A DNA stretch of 63,244 nt from a virus. Location of the stretch: IMG/VR virus record IMGVR_UViG_3300021961_009334, positions 1 to 63,244 of that record. The stretch is one strand, 5' to 3'. Position 1 is the first letter of the stretch, and the number at the start of each line of letters is the position of its first letter. The notes below the pieces were generated by a model. The model was not told where the DNA came from, did not search any database, and worked only from the letters and a program-made list of their open reading frames with translations. The position numbers and the translations under genes were made by a program. This document shows, piece by piece, positions 7,583-17,307 of the stretch.

Positions 7583-8191
7583 ATGACGGGCAAACACTTT
7601 GTAGATGCTGTTTTGAACACTCCTATCAACAGTGATCCGTGGGATCATCAAATAGTTCAAAATAGTTTGCCTGATGATTTTTTCAAAAACTTACAACAAC
7701 AATGCGATTCTTTATTGACATTTGACACCAAAGGAGAATTGTATTTTGTCATGCCGGATCAAATGCAAAAACATGGAATTAATTTATATGATGAAATATA
7801 TGAAATTGCTGAAAAAATCTACACCAATGCTAAAAAATTAACCAAAGGATTGTATTATAAACCACGCTGGTATCAAAACCACACAGTGTATGCTTATATT
7901 TCCGTGACACCTCCTCTGCCATACAAGTTTGAAATTCATGAAGAAAAACAGTCTAAATTCTGGAGCAGTGTGACTTATATCACTCCTCAGAAAAATGTTG
8001 GAACAAAAATGTATGAAACAAAAGATCCAAAAACCTTTGTGAAAGAGTCTCCTTGGCAACCTAACAGTACATTTGTGTTTTGTGGCAAAAAAGGCAACAC
8101 CTGGCATTCCTATGAAAGCAGTGAAACTTCAAATAGGATCACTCTCAATTTTTTCTTGATGGATGCTCAGGGTGGAAGATATCTGATCTAA
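7583..8191 (+). CDS. 2OG-Fe(II) oxygenase-like protein
   Basis: A 202-residue protein from ATG 7583. A beta-helix fold segment YKFEIHEEKQSKFWSSVTYI carries a candidate metal-binding H-x-E, and GNTWHSYESS with a later R-I-T-L-N-F strand fits the distal His and the 2-oxoglutarate-binding Arg. This pattern is common in phage 2OG oxygenases that hydroxylate proteins or other substrates. Its stop overlaps the stop of the convergent minus-strand gene by four bases. Assignment rests on motif order only. Confidence 0.55.
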   Translation: MTGKHFVDAVLNTPINSDPWDHQIVQNSLPDDFFKNLQQQCDSLLTFDTKGELYFVMPDQMQKHGINLYDEIYEIAEKIYTNAKKLTKGLYYKPRWYQNHTVYAYISVTPPLPYKFEIHEEKQSKFWSSVTYITPQKNVGTKMYETKDPKTFVKESPWQPNSTFVFCGKKGNTWHSYESSETSNRITLNFFLMDAQGGRYLI

Positions 8192-8355
8192 CTTACAGAT
8201 TTTGATTTGGTTGAGCCACCCGCTTGGCGTTTGCGTCTGCCAGCACAGTGAGCTCGTTGTGAAAACCCTTTAGGGTTAGAACAGTTGATTGCTTTTTTGT
8301 ATTTCTTGCTCCACTGCTCTAACAGTTCAACTGTATAGAGTTCAGAGAGTTTCAT
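8188..8355 (-). CDS. small Cys-containing virion-type protein
   Basis: A 55-residue gene read directly from the sequence: ATG at 8353-8355, TAG at 8188-8190. It begins MKLSELYTVELLE, the targeting pattern with an L-L-E site, then carries the conserved KKAINCSNPKGFSQRAHC segment and a basic, Gly/Ser-rich tail. I recognise this module from other T4-like marine phages. Likely a small internal head protein. It overlaps the end of the convergent oxygenase-like gene. Confidence 0.7.
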   Translation of the reverse strand: MKLSELYTVELLEQWSKKYKKAINCSNPKGFSQRAHCAGRRKRQAGGSTKSKSVS

Positions 8356-8358
8356 CGA

Positions 8359-9528
8359 TTACTGTTTTTTGAATAACTGGTACTCTTTGTTGAGTTGTTC
8401 AGCAATAGCATCGATTTCTTCTTTGACTTTTTCTTTGTCTTTCAATGCTTTTTTCATTGGCTCTTTTTTGTCACCGTCTTTATCAAAATCTAAGTAGTCT
8501 GGCTTTGAATTTTTGGCTTCTTCAACTTCTTCTTCTTCTTCGCCCAACGGATTGTCGCCGTGTGTGGCTGAAGCAGGTCCCATGTCTTTGTTGGATACTT
8601 TGTTTCTTTTTAATTCATAGTCATCTTTGTCAAGATACTTTTCATCTGGTTGATTGTCAAATGCTTCTGCTTCTGGCTCTTCTCCTGGAACTTCTGCAGG
8701 TAAGTTAGCATCCATGTCTGGTGCTGGCATTTCCGGTGCAGGAGCATTCATTGAGGGTGATTGTTGAATGTTCATCTGTTGTGGATCAAGTCCAGCATTT
8801 TTTAAGATTGTCATAAGAGCAATAGAATCTTCCAATGAATCGGTTTGAATTCTGATACCCTCGTTCAGCGTTTTTTTATTGTTGTCAGTCATTGTTGATT
8901 CTCCCATAATTGACTTGGCAATGTCATGCCCTTTTTTGATTGTCTTTTTTGACAATGGTGGTTTGTCTTTGTACATCTTCATGGCTTTTGCCATTCCAAT
9001 TGCGTATGGTGATTGAGCCTTTTCTTCTACCTCTTCACCTTGGTCGTCACTCCTACGCTCACCTTCCATGTAAGCGTGTAACATTTTGATGATTTCATGA
9101 ACACCACTCAGTTTGTTCTGGAACCATTCTGGAAACTCTCCGCCTGCTTTGACGTTGTCTTCAATTTCGTCCACAGCGTATTTGATGAAAGCGATCTGAT
9201 TGTCCACCATTTCTGCTTCTGGTCGAGAAGCTGGTTGATCATATTCATCATCGTCTTCTTCAACACTTTCGTCTGTGCCATATTTTAATTCTTTTTGAAC
9301 TCTGTCCCAAATGTCTGCATGTTTTTCACCGTGTGCTTTGATAAATTCTTCTTTGCTCATTTCAGCTGCGTCTGCTTCCATGTCTAACAACCAATCTTTT
9401 ACACGACCTTCTTCAACATCATGTGCTTTTTTGTTGACGTAATCTTGGTATGATACTGGCTCTTCGATCAAGTTGACAGCAGAGAGAGCTTGCCTCATAA
9501 AATCAACGGTGCTTTTAGGTTCTGACAT
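8359..9528 (-). CDS. acidic internal head/scaffold-like protein
   Basis: A 389-residue, Glu/Asp-rich protein with a Pro/Met/Ala-rich middle. The N-terminal helix leads to NLIEE (L-I-E site near residue 23), and KPDYLDFDKDGDKKEPMKKA near the C-terminus is a segment shared by phage virion proteins. Several internal L/I-x-E sites could be prohead protease targets, as in T4 core proteins. A perfect TATAAATA late promoter ends five bases before its ATG. The role as a core or internal protein is inferred. Confidence 0.6.
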   Translation of the reverse strand: MSEPKSTVDFMRQALSAVNLIEEPVSYQDYVNKKAHDVEEGRVKDWLLDMEADAAEMSKEEFIKAHGEKHADIWDRVQKELKYGTDESVEEDDDEYDQPASRPEAEMVDNQIAFIKYAVDEIEDNVKAGGEFPEWFQNKLSGVHEIIKMLHAYMEGERRSDDQGEEVEEKAQSPYAIGMAKAMKMYKDKPPLSKKTIKKGHDIAKSIMGESTMTDNNKKTLNEGIRIQTDSLEDSIALMTILKNAGLDPQQMNIQQSPSMNAPAPEMPAPDMDANLPAEVPGEEPEAEAFDNQPDEKYLDKDDYELKRNKVSNKDMGPASATHGDNPLGEEEEEVEEAKNSKPDYLDFDKDGDKKEPMKKALKDKEKVKEEIDAIAEQLNKEYQLFKKQ

Positions 9529-9533
9529 ATAGG

Positions 9534-9541
9534 TATTTATA
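9534..9541 (-). promoter_or_regulatory. late promoter TATAAATA
   Basis: A perfect T4 late-promoter core on the minus strand, five bases before the ATG at 9528, so the transcript would start at or next to the start codon. Confidence 0.75.
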
Positions 9542-9556
9542 ACAGAGTTTTACTCT

Positions 9557-10996
9557 TTATGCAATGCCGATTTGTGGTGATTTTGTAACTTGTTTGCCGT
9601 CAAAATCTATACCGCCAGTGATGGTAATGATTTTATCTTTTTCTTGTTTTTCTAAATCTTCTGCACTTTTAATTACAGTGTAGTTGAGCGTGTCTGGATT
9701 AAAAACCAAAATTGCACTGAATTTTTCTGTATCGCTGTCTCCTTTATATCTAGAAAACAACAGTTTAGAAAAATATGTAAGAAATTTAGTAAAATCAATA
9801 CGATTATTTGAGTCTATTATTGGATTTATATATTGTTTAACTTCGTCGTCTGTGATTGGATTATCCAATGTCACTTGGATAGCACTTTTTACAAAACTTT
9901 TTGTGTTGAATCGTTTTTTTGTGATAGATTCGTGTTTTTGTATCAGTCCGTTTATATAAGGTATGCTTCGATCATAAAAGTTTAATCTTTGTGGTTTGCG
10001 TTTGACATCATTGTATTGATAATCTTGTTTGGGCAATTCTTTAAAAAAATCATTTAATACAGATTGCCATTTGTTAGTCAATTTGCCTGTGTTGGCATCT
10101 GGCGGACTTAGTCTTCCACCTTTGTTTTTATCTCTAGAAGCTTTGAGTTCAAATTTGACACCACCCACAGTTTCTAAGTCTCCGGATCCGTCTGGTTTTT
10201 TTAATGGATTTCCTAACACAATTAAACCTATTTCGCCTGGCCCCCAATTACCTGCTTGTGCTTCAGGTTGCGCTCTAAATAATTTTTCTTTGAACTCATC
10301 AAAAATAGCCTTGTAATTAGGATGCACCATTTTTTCTATATTGCCAGTTCCTTGTTGAATCATTTTGCTGAATGGCACAATTCCTTGTTTAGCTTGTTTC
10401 AAAAACAACAACAATTGTTTTTTCTTTTTTTCATCCAACAGCAGTGGGTTATCAGGGTTCATAATGCTTCCTGTAAACATTGCACTAATGGTGTTTATCA
10501 AAGCTTGTTTGGCATTTTCTTTACTAATCAAATTTCTTTTTTCTCTAGAATTGAGTCTGCCTTTCTGAATTTCTAAGTCGTAATATCTTTTTATGGCGCT
10601 GGCGTTGTCTTGAATTTTATCAGACAAGTCTTCCACTGCTCCTGCGTAATTTTTTAAAAATTTTTGAATTTGTAATTTTATTTCATTTGCGGCTGCAGAC
10701 TTTTGATTTTTTTTAAATTGTTGTAAGACATTTTTTACTGCGCCTACTATGTTAGGATTTTCTAATTTTAAATCAGGTATACCTGCTAGTTGAGCCATTA
10801 CAGCATCTATTTCAGCATCTGTGGTCTCATACACTGCTTCTTGAGTGCGTCCAGTCACACTGGCAATAATTTTTTTAATAAAATTTAAAATTTTAGATTT
10901 GTTTGGGTCTGTGTCAGGTAGATTTTTTGCTGTTTGAGCCAAGTCCCCAATATCTTGTTTGGTAGATTCAACTATTCTAAATTCATACAATCTCAT
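9557..10996 (-). CDS. PD-(D/E)XK nuclease-like internal virion protein candidate
   Basis: A 479-residue protein. The N-terminus MRLYEFRIVE fits the T4 capsid-targeting signal with an I-V-E cleavage site at residues 8-10. In the middle, a GDLE segment followed by GVKFELKAS matches the D...ExK core of PD-(D/E)XK nucleases, with basic residues after it. Long helical regions flank this core. An injected nuclease acting on host DNA, or a DNA-end-handling head protein, is possible. Its ATG overlaps the next gene's stop (ATGA). Confidence 0.5.
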   Translation of the reverse strand: MRLYEFRIVESTKQDIGDLAQTAKNLPDTDPNKSKILNFIKKIIASVTGRTQEAVYETTDAEIDAVMAQLAGIPDLKLENPNIVGAVKNVLQQFKKNQKSAAANEIKLQIQKFLKNYAGAVEDLSDKIQDNASAIKRYYDLEIQKGRLNSREKRNLISKENAKQALINTISAMFTGSIMNPDNPLLLDEKKKKQLLLFLKQAKQGIVPFSKMIQQGTGNIEKMVHPNYKAIFDEFKEKLFRAQPEAQAGNWGPGEIGLIVLGNPLKKPDGSGDLETVGGVKFELKASRDKNKGGRLSPPDANTGKLTNKWQSVLNDFFKELPKQDYQYNDVKRKPQRLNFYDRSIPYINGLIQKHESITKKRFNTKSFVKSAIQVTLDNPITDDEVKQYINPIIDSNNRIDFTKFLTYFSKLLFSRYKGDSDTEKFSAILVFNPDTLNYTVIKSAEDLEKQEKDKIITITGGIDFDGKQVTKSPQIGIA

Positions 10997-11130
10997 TTCT
11001 TCAATCCCTTACTGATGTCTTTTTTCAGTTGCACTTTGCCTTTTTTTACCTTAACTCGATACGGATAATTCAATACACTAGGGTGATAGCCTATCATTTT
11101 TGTATTCTTGTTTATCTCTCCCCATTTCAT
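10993..11130 (-). CDS. small basic protein of unknown function
   Basis: A 45-residue Lys-rich protein (MKWGEINKNTK start). A five-residue-longer start at 11145 is equally possible in frame. ATTAAATA lies four bases before the chosen ATG, in line with the late-promoter spacing of the neighbours. No family recognised; it overlaps the nuclease-like gene by four bases and is probably co-expressed with it. Confidence 0.45.
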   Translation of the reverse strand: MKWGEINKNTKMIGYHPSVLNYPYRVKVKKGKVQLKKDISKGLKK

Positions 11131-11185
11131 AGTGTATTTAATCATACTTATTTTATTAACTAAGAGCATTGATTTTGTCTTTGAA

Positions 11186-11193
11186 TATAAATA
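11186..11193 (+). promoter_or_regulatory. late promoter TATAAATA for the plus-strand fibre operon
   Basis: Perfect TATAAATA on the plus strand, 33 bases before the ATG at 11227. An AGGGAG ribosome-binding site lies between, so this transcript has a conventional leader. Confidence 0.7.
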
Positions 11194-11226
11194 TTCGTGA
11201 CATAGGTCATAGGGAGATATGAGAAC

Positions 11227-11463
11227 ATGACTGCTAAAAACTTTAGAGTTCATAACGGCATTGATGTTATGGGCACCACAATCAAAATCAACGACAATGT
11301 TATTGTCAAAGACTCTAGCGGAACTTTATTAGTAAGAAACGCATCAGATTCAGCGGCAGCCAATCTCACCGCAGCCACTGTGGCAGCAGACACTGTGACT
11401 ATTAACGGCATTACAGCTGCTACAACAGATGATGCCACAGCTTTGAGCATAGCATTAGGATAA
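11227..11463 (+). CDS. small fibre-associated virion protein
   Basis: A 78-residue Thr/Ala/Val-rich protein with NGIDVMGTTIKINDNVIVKD, a beta-repeat style typical of phage fibre and baseplate decorations. It is the first gene of the plus-strand virion operon, six bases before the next one, and carries an SD site. No catalytic motif. Confidence 0.6.
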   Translation: MTAKNFRVHNGIDVMGTTIKINDNVIVKDSSGTLLVRNASDSAAANLTAATVAADTVTINGITAATTDDATALSIALG

Positions 11464-11469
11464 TAAAAC

Positions 11470-11808
11470 ATGGCAAATACATTTTATAACAAATTTTCTT
11501 CACAAGTTGGTACAGCAGCTACAGATGTAGGTGGCTACTCAGTGCCTTCAGATTCATCAACCACAGTAGTGGTAGTTGGATGTTCAGTGGCAAACGTAAC
11601 AGCAACAGCTGTGAATGCCTCTGTTTCAGTTTATGACGGTGCAACAGAATACTTTTTAGTAAAAAATGCTCCTGTTAGTGCAGGTGCTTCACTGGTAGTT
11701 GTTGGTGGAGATCAAAAAATTGTGTTAGAATCAGGACATTCTATCAGAGTAACTTCATCAGCAAGTTCGTCATTAGACTGTGTAATGAGTATAATGGAGA
11801 TCACATAA
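11470..11808 (+). CDS. virion structural protein (beta-rich)
   Basis: A 112-residue Ser/Val/Ala-rich protein, predicted to be an all-beta sandwich, with no signal peptide. It resembles the short structural proteins found between fibre genes in T4-like marine phages. Its stop overlaps the ATG of the next gene by one base (TAATG), so translation is coupled. Confidence 0.6.
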   Translation: MANTFYNKFSSQVGTAATDVGGYSVPSDSSTTVVVVGCSVANVTATAVNASVSVYDGATEYFLVKNAPVSAGASLVVVGGDQKIVLESGHSIRVTSSASSSLDCVMSIMEIT

Positions 11809-13205
11809 TGTCTTACTTAGGATTGCTTCCTACTACTTCTTTAGATCTGCTGAGTACTTCGCAACAGACATTTACAGGAGATGGATCTACTAGATCTTTT
11901 ACTCTTGATCGTGCTGTTGGTACAGAAAACGATTTGCAGATACAAGTGGGTAACACTCTGCAGGCACCTACCACAGACTACACAGCAGTGGGCACAGCAT
12001 TGACTTTTGGTGCGGGAAAAGCTCCGTCAGCAGATGCATTAGTCACAGTGGTGTACAGAGCAGGCGCATTAGCCACGGTGACACTGGATACAACATCATT
12101 CAATCCTGGTTCTAGTGCAGCTCCTTCCATTAACCATGTGAATCAGTCTGCAACAGGAATCTACTTTCCATCTACATCAAGAATAGGGTTTTCAACTAAC
12201 GGAAATCTAAGAGTAGAAGTCAACAATGACTCAGTTTCTACTAACACTACTACTGGTGCACTAAGAGTTACTGGTGGTTTAGGTGTGTCAGGTGCTATCA
12301 ATAGTGCAACATTCAAAGCAGCTTCAAACACAGTATCTTCATCAACATCTACAGGCGCTATTGTTTCGGCTGGAGGTATAGGGTGTGCTGGAAATTTAAA
12401 CGTGGGCGGAGACATGTTAGTCACTGGTGACTTTGTTGTCAACGGAACTTTTACAACCACTTCAACAGATTCATTAGCAGTATCTGATCCATTTGTGTTT
12501 GTTGGTGATGGCAATGCTGGTGATTCGTTAGATTTAGGATTTGTTGTTGAATACACCGACGGCCAAAGTAGATATGGCGGAATATTTAGAGATGTTACTG
12601 ATCAAAAATTCAAACTGTTTGATAATCTCACAGTTGCACCCACAACCACTGTGGATACAACTGATTCGACATTTGCATATTCAGATATGGTATTAGCAAA
12701 TCTAGAAGTGACAGCTTCCACTGCTTCCACAAATACATCCACTGGTGCACTTATTGTAACAGGCGGTATTGCATGTGGCGGAAATTTAAACGTGGGTGGA
12801 TCAGGTTCACTCACAGCTACCACAGCTTACTATGCAGACTTGGCAGAAAAGTACACAGCAGATGCTGACTACGAGCCAGGCACAGTGGTTATGTTTGGTG
12901 GTGACGCAGAAGTCACACTGTGCAACACAGATTCATGCAAAAAGGTAGCAGGAGTTGTTTCCACAAGACCAGCACACTTGATGAATGCAGGACTTGAAGG
13001 AGACCATGTGATCGATCTGGCCTTATCAGGCAGAGTACCATGTAAAGTTAAAGGTCCAGTTGCTAAAGGTGATATGATGGTATCAGCAGGCGGCGGATAT
13101 GCCAGAGCAGAATCTAATCCTTCGATAGGAACTGTAATAGGTAAAGCATTAGAGGACAATGATTTAGAAGAAGCCACAATCGAAGTTGTGGTAGGGAGAT
13201 TATAA
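11808..13205 (+). CDS. tail fibre with C-terminal chaperone/G2-peptidase-like domain
   Basis: A 465-residue fibre protein. The N-terminus (about 1-100) resembles a virion-attachment module (FTGDGSTRSFTLDRAV). The middle carries three copies of an ST-x-TSTGA...GG repeat. The C-terminal 125 residues start with YADLAEKYTAD and contain KVAGVVSTRPAHLMN, SGRVPCKVKG and GTVIGKALED, a domain common at fibre ends and related to intramolecular-chaperone/peptidase G2 domains. Likely trimeric; part of host recognition. Confidence 0.75.
   Translation: MSYLGLLPTTSLDLLSTSQQTFTGDGSTRSFTLDRAVGTENDLQIQVGNTLQAPTTDYTAVGTALTFGAGKAPSADALVTVVYRAGALATVTLDTTSFNPGSSAAPSINHVNQSATGIYFPSTSRIGFSTNGNLRVEVNNDSVSTNTTTGALRVTGGLGVSGAINSATFKAASNTVSSSTSTGAIVSAGGIGCAGNLNVGGDMLVTGDFVVNGTFTTTSTDSLAVSDPFVFVGDGNAGDSLDLGFVVEYTDGQSRYGGIFRDVTDQKFKLFDNLTVAPTTTVDTTDSTFAYSDMVLANLEVTASTASTNTSTGALIVTGGIACGGNLNVGGSGSLTATTAYYADLAEKYTADADYEPGTVVMFGGDAEVTLCNTDSCKKVAGVVSTRPAHLMNAGLEGDHVIDLALSGRVPCKVKGPVAKGDMMVSAGGGYARAESNPSIGTVIGKALEDNDLEEATIEVVVGRL
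12238..12804 (+). repeat. internal repeats in fibre gene
   Basis: Three copies of a unit encoding S-T-x-T-S-T-G-A followed by a glycine pair lie near 12240, 12344 and 12732. The last two share an almost identical stretch encoding GNLNVGG near 12391 and 12780. They are fibre-shaft repeats and could recombine. Confidence 0.65.
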
Positions 13206-13206
13206 C

Positions 13207-13605
13207 ATGGCATATTTAGGAAATACACCAGCTAAAGGCGCATTTAGAAAGATGGATTCTATCCAAGCAACATTTGATGGATCCACTACACAATTTAATA
13301 TTTTAGTTGGCGGTAGTGCATATTCACCAAAGAATCAAAATGCAATTATAGCTGTATTGGATGGAAATTTGCAAGAACCAGGAGTTGACTTTTCTACAAC
13401 TGATGCAATATTTTCATTTACAACAGCACCTACCAACGGACAAACATTTTTCGCTCTCTTCTTAGGAGATGTATTAGACACTGGTGAACCTTCAGACAAC
13501 ACAGTGACCAATGCGAAAATTGCCGATAACACCATACAGCGTGGTAAGTTTTCGGCTTCATTAAACGGTAAATTACTGGGAGACAGTATAGTATTCGGAG
13601 TATAA
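13207..13605 (+). CDS. virion structural/fibre adaptor protein
   Basis: A 132-residue beta-rich protein starting MAYLGNTPAKG. Its FDGSTTQFNILVGG and LQEPGVDFSTTDAIFSFTTAP segments parallel the N-terminal module of the preceding fibre gene, so the two share an attachment domain. It begins one base after that gene's stop. Confidence 0.65.
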   Translation: MAYLGNTPAKGAFRKMDSIQATFDGSTTQFNILVGGSAYSPKNQNAIIAVLDGNLQEPGVDFSTTDAIFSFTTAPTNGQTFFALFLGDVLDTGEPSDNTVTNAKIADNTIQRGKFSASLNGKLLGDSIVFGV

Positions 13606-13611
13606 AAAACA

Positions 13612-16600
13612 ATGGCAAGAAAACAAATAAGATATTATGTGTTTACACCAGGCGGAGTTGGACAAGGTACTGTCAAATTCTCTGGCACATATGAAAAGAA
13701 AGACGTGTTGGTTATATACAACACTACAGACAATATTAACATTTACAATTTTTCAGATGCAGGGTTAGGCGGAACTGTTTCAACTTCTCAGGAAGTTGAT
13801 TCTGATTTTCCACAATCACAGGATGGTATCACTACTATAACACTGGATTATAACACTTCATCTATGAGTGCAGGCGATGAACTGCTGATTTATGTAGAAA
13901 CAGCAGAATTTATCATTAAACCATACGACTTCGGTGTTGATGCTGTTGAGCGTATGAGGGTTTCAAATCCGGAAGCACTACTTGACGCTGACTTCGAATA
14001 CGGTCTCCAAAACACAAAATGGCAGTCAGTAGTTACAGTTTCTGATAGACCCGGACTGTATGAATTTGCTGGATCAGATCTCACACTAGCCGAAGCAGGT
14101 TATGTCACTCATCTTGCCGCTGACAATACCATTGGTTCTACTGGTGATACATCTATCGCTCTTTCCAACCAAGAAACAGGTGACACTCCATGGGCTAATA
14201 ATGATTATGCATTGATCAACACTGTCTCTGGCACAACCAACTATACTACAGCAGCTGTCTCTGGTGCAACCAACAGAACATTCTCTGTGGCATCCTCTAC
14301 AGGATTCACAGCAGGCGACTTTGTGATCATGTACGGAGATCCAGACTCAGGAGATTCTGCTTATGTTGGATCAACCATTGCTACAAACATCACATCCACA
14401 GGTACTACATCTGTGGTATTAGCAAATGGCACAGGTTTTTCAGATGGTGACTACATCATGGTGCAGACAGACACAGCGAATGTGTATGAGATCATGGCTG
14501 TATCTGCCAAGTCAGTAAACACATTGACTGTGACCAGACAGGTGAACGGTTCTAATGCCGCTGGAGCAAACATCACATCAGGTAACACAGCAAAAAGACT
14601 CAACAAGTTGGAGATCGGTAAGATCTTCTCAGTTGATTCTGCCACACAATTAACTATCAACAGAGGTCAGTATAACACCGAACCGCTAGCATCTTATTCA
14701 GCTGGTACTGTGATTGCAGAATTGTCTACCAGCAGAGAACTCATCAAACTAACTTCTACATCTAGAGCAGTAAACGGTGCCCAAACGATTTCAAGAGGTC
14801 AACTAGGAACTTCTGCTCTGTCTTCAGCAGGCGTTGGTTCATTAGTGATTTATATGACTGGTGTGTTTGATAACGGAAATGCTAACGTTCCTCAGATAGG
14901 TGTGCATGTGCCAGCTCATGGTATTGCAGCTGAAACATATATTAGTATCAACGAATTAGCAGACACAGATGCTAATGGTAGATATTTTATACACACATCA
15001 GAAACCAACTATTTCTTTTACTATCCAAAAAGATCCACTGGTCAAACAGCAGGCACGGTTTTGAATACCAATGCAACTTCTATTAGAAAAGCAGGTGTAT
15101 ACACCGGCGCGGCACTGGAACTGGCAGCATCAACTCCTATTGCGTCAGATGGTTCAACACCATCCACAATTACTATTACAACAAAGACAGCACATGGTAT
15201 GCAACCAGGTAACATTATATTAGTTCAGTTAAGTTCAGGAACCAATGCTCAATATGCAGAAGGTTCGTTTACCATCGAGACTATTCCAACTGTTACAACA
15301 TTCACTTACACAGCCAAATCAGGCGCCGCAGTGAGTGGCTCTTTGGCAGGCACAGTGATTGTTAAAGACAACACTTTCTTTGTACACAGACCATTCGATG
15401 GTGGTGTATTGATCGGAACAGGAACTCCATCACATGGATCATTGGCTTCTAGACAGTCAAGAAAATACTTTAGATATCAGTCAGGTAAAGGGTTAGTGTT
15501 CAGCACAGGTTCGATTTTGTGTCCAACTTTTGACATACAATCACTGTCATCTGACTCTACTGGTGCTAACCAAGCCAACATCACAGTGACTGTGGACAGA
15601 TATCATGGTTTGAATGCTGGTGCAACTGTTAACATTTCAGGTATAACCACAGCAGGATGGAACGGCGACTATGTGGTTGAATCTATTGTTTCAGACACAT
15701 CATTTATCATAGAAGCAACAACTCCATTGGATTCAACACAGCCAGAAATGGGTTCAGAGCCGAGAGCAACTGTGAAAAATTGGTATGGATCTTCTGTTCA
15801 ATTAGGTATATTTGATGATCAAAACGGTACATTTTTTGAATATGATGGCGTCAGTGTAAACGTGGTCAAAAGAAGATCTACTCTACAACTTGCAGGTGAA
15901 GTCAGTGTTGAAGCAGATTCAACTCTAGTAACAGGCGATGGTAACTGTAGATTTAGCGAACAGTGTAAAGTATCTGACCAAGTGATTATCAGAGGAATGA
16001 CACACACTGTTCAGCAGATCACAGATAACAACACTATGATTGTTTCTCCTAAATTCAGAGGAAGAAGAAATCAACAGAATGTTAAAATGACACTGATTGA
16101 AGAACAACGTATTCCACAACAACAATGGAACGTGGATAAATGTGACGGCACAGGTCCTTCCGGTTTTGTGTTAGATGTCACAAAGATGCAGATGTTTTTC
16201 ATCGAGTACACATGGTACGGTGCTGGTTACATCCAATATGGCATGAGAGGCCAGGGCGGTAAGTACCTACACTGTCACAGAATCAAGAACAACAACGTGA
16301 ACTACGAAGCATATATGCGTTCAGGTAACACACCTGTAAAATATACTGTGACCAACACAGCAGGAAGGACAAGACTAGTAGGTGATATAGCTTCTGGTGC
16401 TACATCGCTGACTGTTGCGGATGCTACACATTTTCCAACAGCCTCAGTGGCGAATCCCGTGTACATCGGTATCAACAACGAATTGATAAGATACACTGCT
16501 AAGTCAGGCAACAACTTAACTGGTCTAACACGTGGAACTTCTTTAACACAATGGTCAGATGGTCAATTGAGAACATTCAGCAAAGGAACATCAGCTGCTC

Positions 16601-17259
16601 ACGCAGATGGTGATGGTGTGTATCTAATAGGTAACACTTGTACACCGACTGTGTCACACTGGGGTTCGGCGTTGATCATGGACGGTGGTTTCCAAACAGA
16701 CAGAGGTTACAACTTCACAATCAACGTGCAAAACTTCTCAACTTCAGGTTCAGCAGATAGAACAATCATCGTGATGAGATTGGCTCCATCAGTTTCTAAC
16801 TCGATTGTGGGAGATATTGGTGATAGAGACTTAATTAACAAAGCACAGTTGCTTCTAAACTTCTTAAGAATCAACGTGTCAGGTCGAAGATATCTAATCA
16901 CAGGCGAATTGAACTCCACTAACATCGACGCAGAAGCCACACAATGGCAGGGATTAGACAACGAGGCGAACGGTTTCCAACCATCCTTCGTGCAGTATGC
17001 TGATCCAAACCAAGTAGCATGGACTGATGGTGGCATCGCAGCCACAGGTGGTGAGCGTGTGTTTGCGATACCGGTCAACACTACAAACTCTGGTACACTG
17101 GATCTGTCACAGATTAAAGAATTGGCAGCATCAGCTATTCCTGGAAGAAACGTATACCCAGACGGTCCTGAAACATTGGCGATTAATATCCGACCAACAA
17201 CAAGATCGGGTTCAGGTCAGTGTGACGTGCAGATATCATTCCAAGAAACACAAGCATAA
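13612..17259 (+). CDS. large virion structural protein (tail/baseplate fibre)
   Basis: A 1215-residue protein, the largest in the window. The start MARKQIRYYVFTPGG followed by a KFSGTYEKKDVLVIYN segment is typical of a large structural protein conserved in T4-like marine myoviruses. It has many beta-rich Ser/Thr/Gly repeats (TGTTSVVLANGTGFSDGDY type) and a C-terminal domain with ANGFQPSFVQYADPN. No signal peptide or enzyme motif. It ends the plus-strand operon just before a strong terminator. Confidence 0.75.
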   Translation: MARKQIRYYVFTPGGVGQGTVKFSGTYEKKDVLVIYNTTDNINIYNFSDAGLGGTVSTSQEVDSDFPQSQDGITTITLDYNTSSMSAGDELLIYVETAEFIIKPYDFGVDAVERMRVSNPEALLDADFEYGLQNTKWQSVVTVSDRPGLYEFAGSDLTLAEAGYVTHLAADNTIGSTGDTSIALSNQETGDTPWANNDYALINTVSGTTNYTTAAVSGATNRTFSVASSTGFTAGDFVIMYGDPDSGDSAYVGSTIATNITSTGTTSVVLANGTGFSDGDYIMVQTDTANVYEIMAVSAKSVNTLTVTRQVNGSNAAGANITSGNTAKRLNKLEIGKIFSVDSATQLTINRGQYNTEPLASYSAGTVIAELSTSRELIKLTSTSRAVNGAQTISRGQLGTSALSSAGVGSLVIYMTGVFDNGNANVPQIGVHVPAHGIAAETYISINELADTDANGRYFIHTSETNYFFYYPKRSTGQTAGTVLNTNATSIRKAGVYTGAALELAASTPIASDGSTPSTITITTKTAHGMQPGNIILVQLSSGTNAQYAEGSFTIETIPTVTTFTYTAKSGAAVSGSLAGTVIVKDNTFFVHRPFDGGVLIGTGTPSHGSLASRQSRKYFRYQSGKGLVFSTGSILCPTFDIQSLSSDSTGANQANITVTVDRYHGLNAGATVNISGITTAGWNGDYVVESIVSDTSFIIEATTPLDSTQPEMGSEPRATVKNWYGSSVQLGIFDDQNGTFFEYDGVSVNVVKRRSTLQLAGEVSVEADSTLVTGDGNCRFSEQCKVSDQVIIRGMTHTVQQITDNNTMIVSPKFRGRRNQQNVKMTLIEEQRIPQQQWNVDKCDGTGPSGFVLDVTKMQMFFIEYTWYGAGYIQYGMRGQGGKYLHCHRIKNNNVNYEAYMRSGNTPVKYTVTNTAGRTRLVGDIASGATSLTVADATHFPTASVANPVYIGINNELIRYTAKSGNNLTGLTRGTSLTQWSDGQLRTFSKGTSAAHADGDGVYLIGNTCTPTVSHWGSALIMDGGFQTDRGYNFTINVQNFSTSGSADRTIIVMRLAPSVSNSIVGDIGDRDLINKAQLLLNFLRINVSGRRYLITGELNSTNIDAEATQWQGLDNEANGFQPSFVQYADPNQVAWTDGGIAATGGERVFAIPVNTTNSGTLDLSQIKELAASAIPGRNVYPDGPETLAINIRPTTRSGSGQCDVQISFQETQA

Positions 17260-17272
17260 TAAAAAATTTAAG

Positions 17273-17302
17273 AAGGGGCACAGGAAACTGTGCCCTTTTT
17301 TT
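17273..17302 (+). terminator. intrinsic terminator of the fibre operon
   Basis: GGGCACAG, a GAAA tetraloop and CTGTGCCC form a perfect 8-bp stem, extended by A-T pairs and followed by seven T. It lies between the convergent fibre operon and the minus-strand gene at 17308. Confidence 0.9.
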
Positions 17303-17307
17303 ATGAC

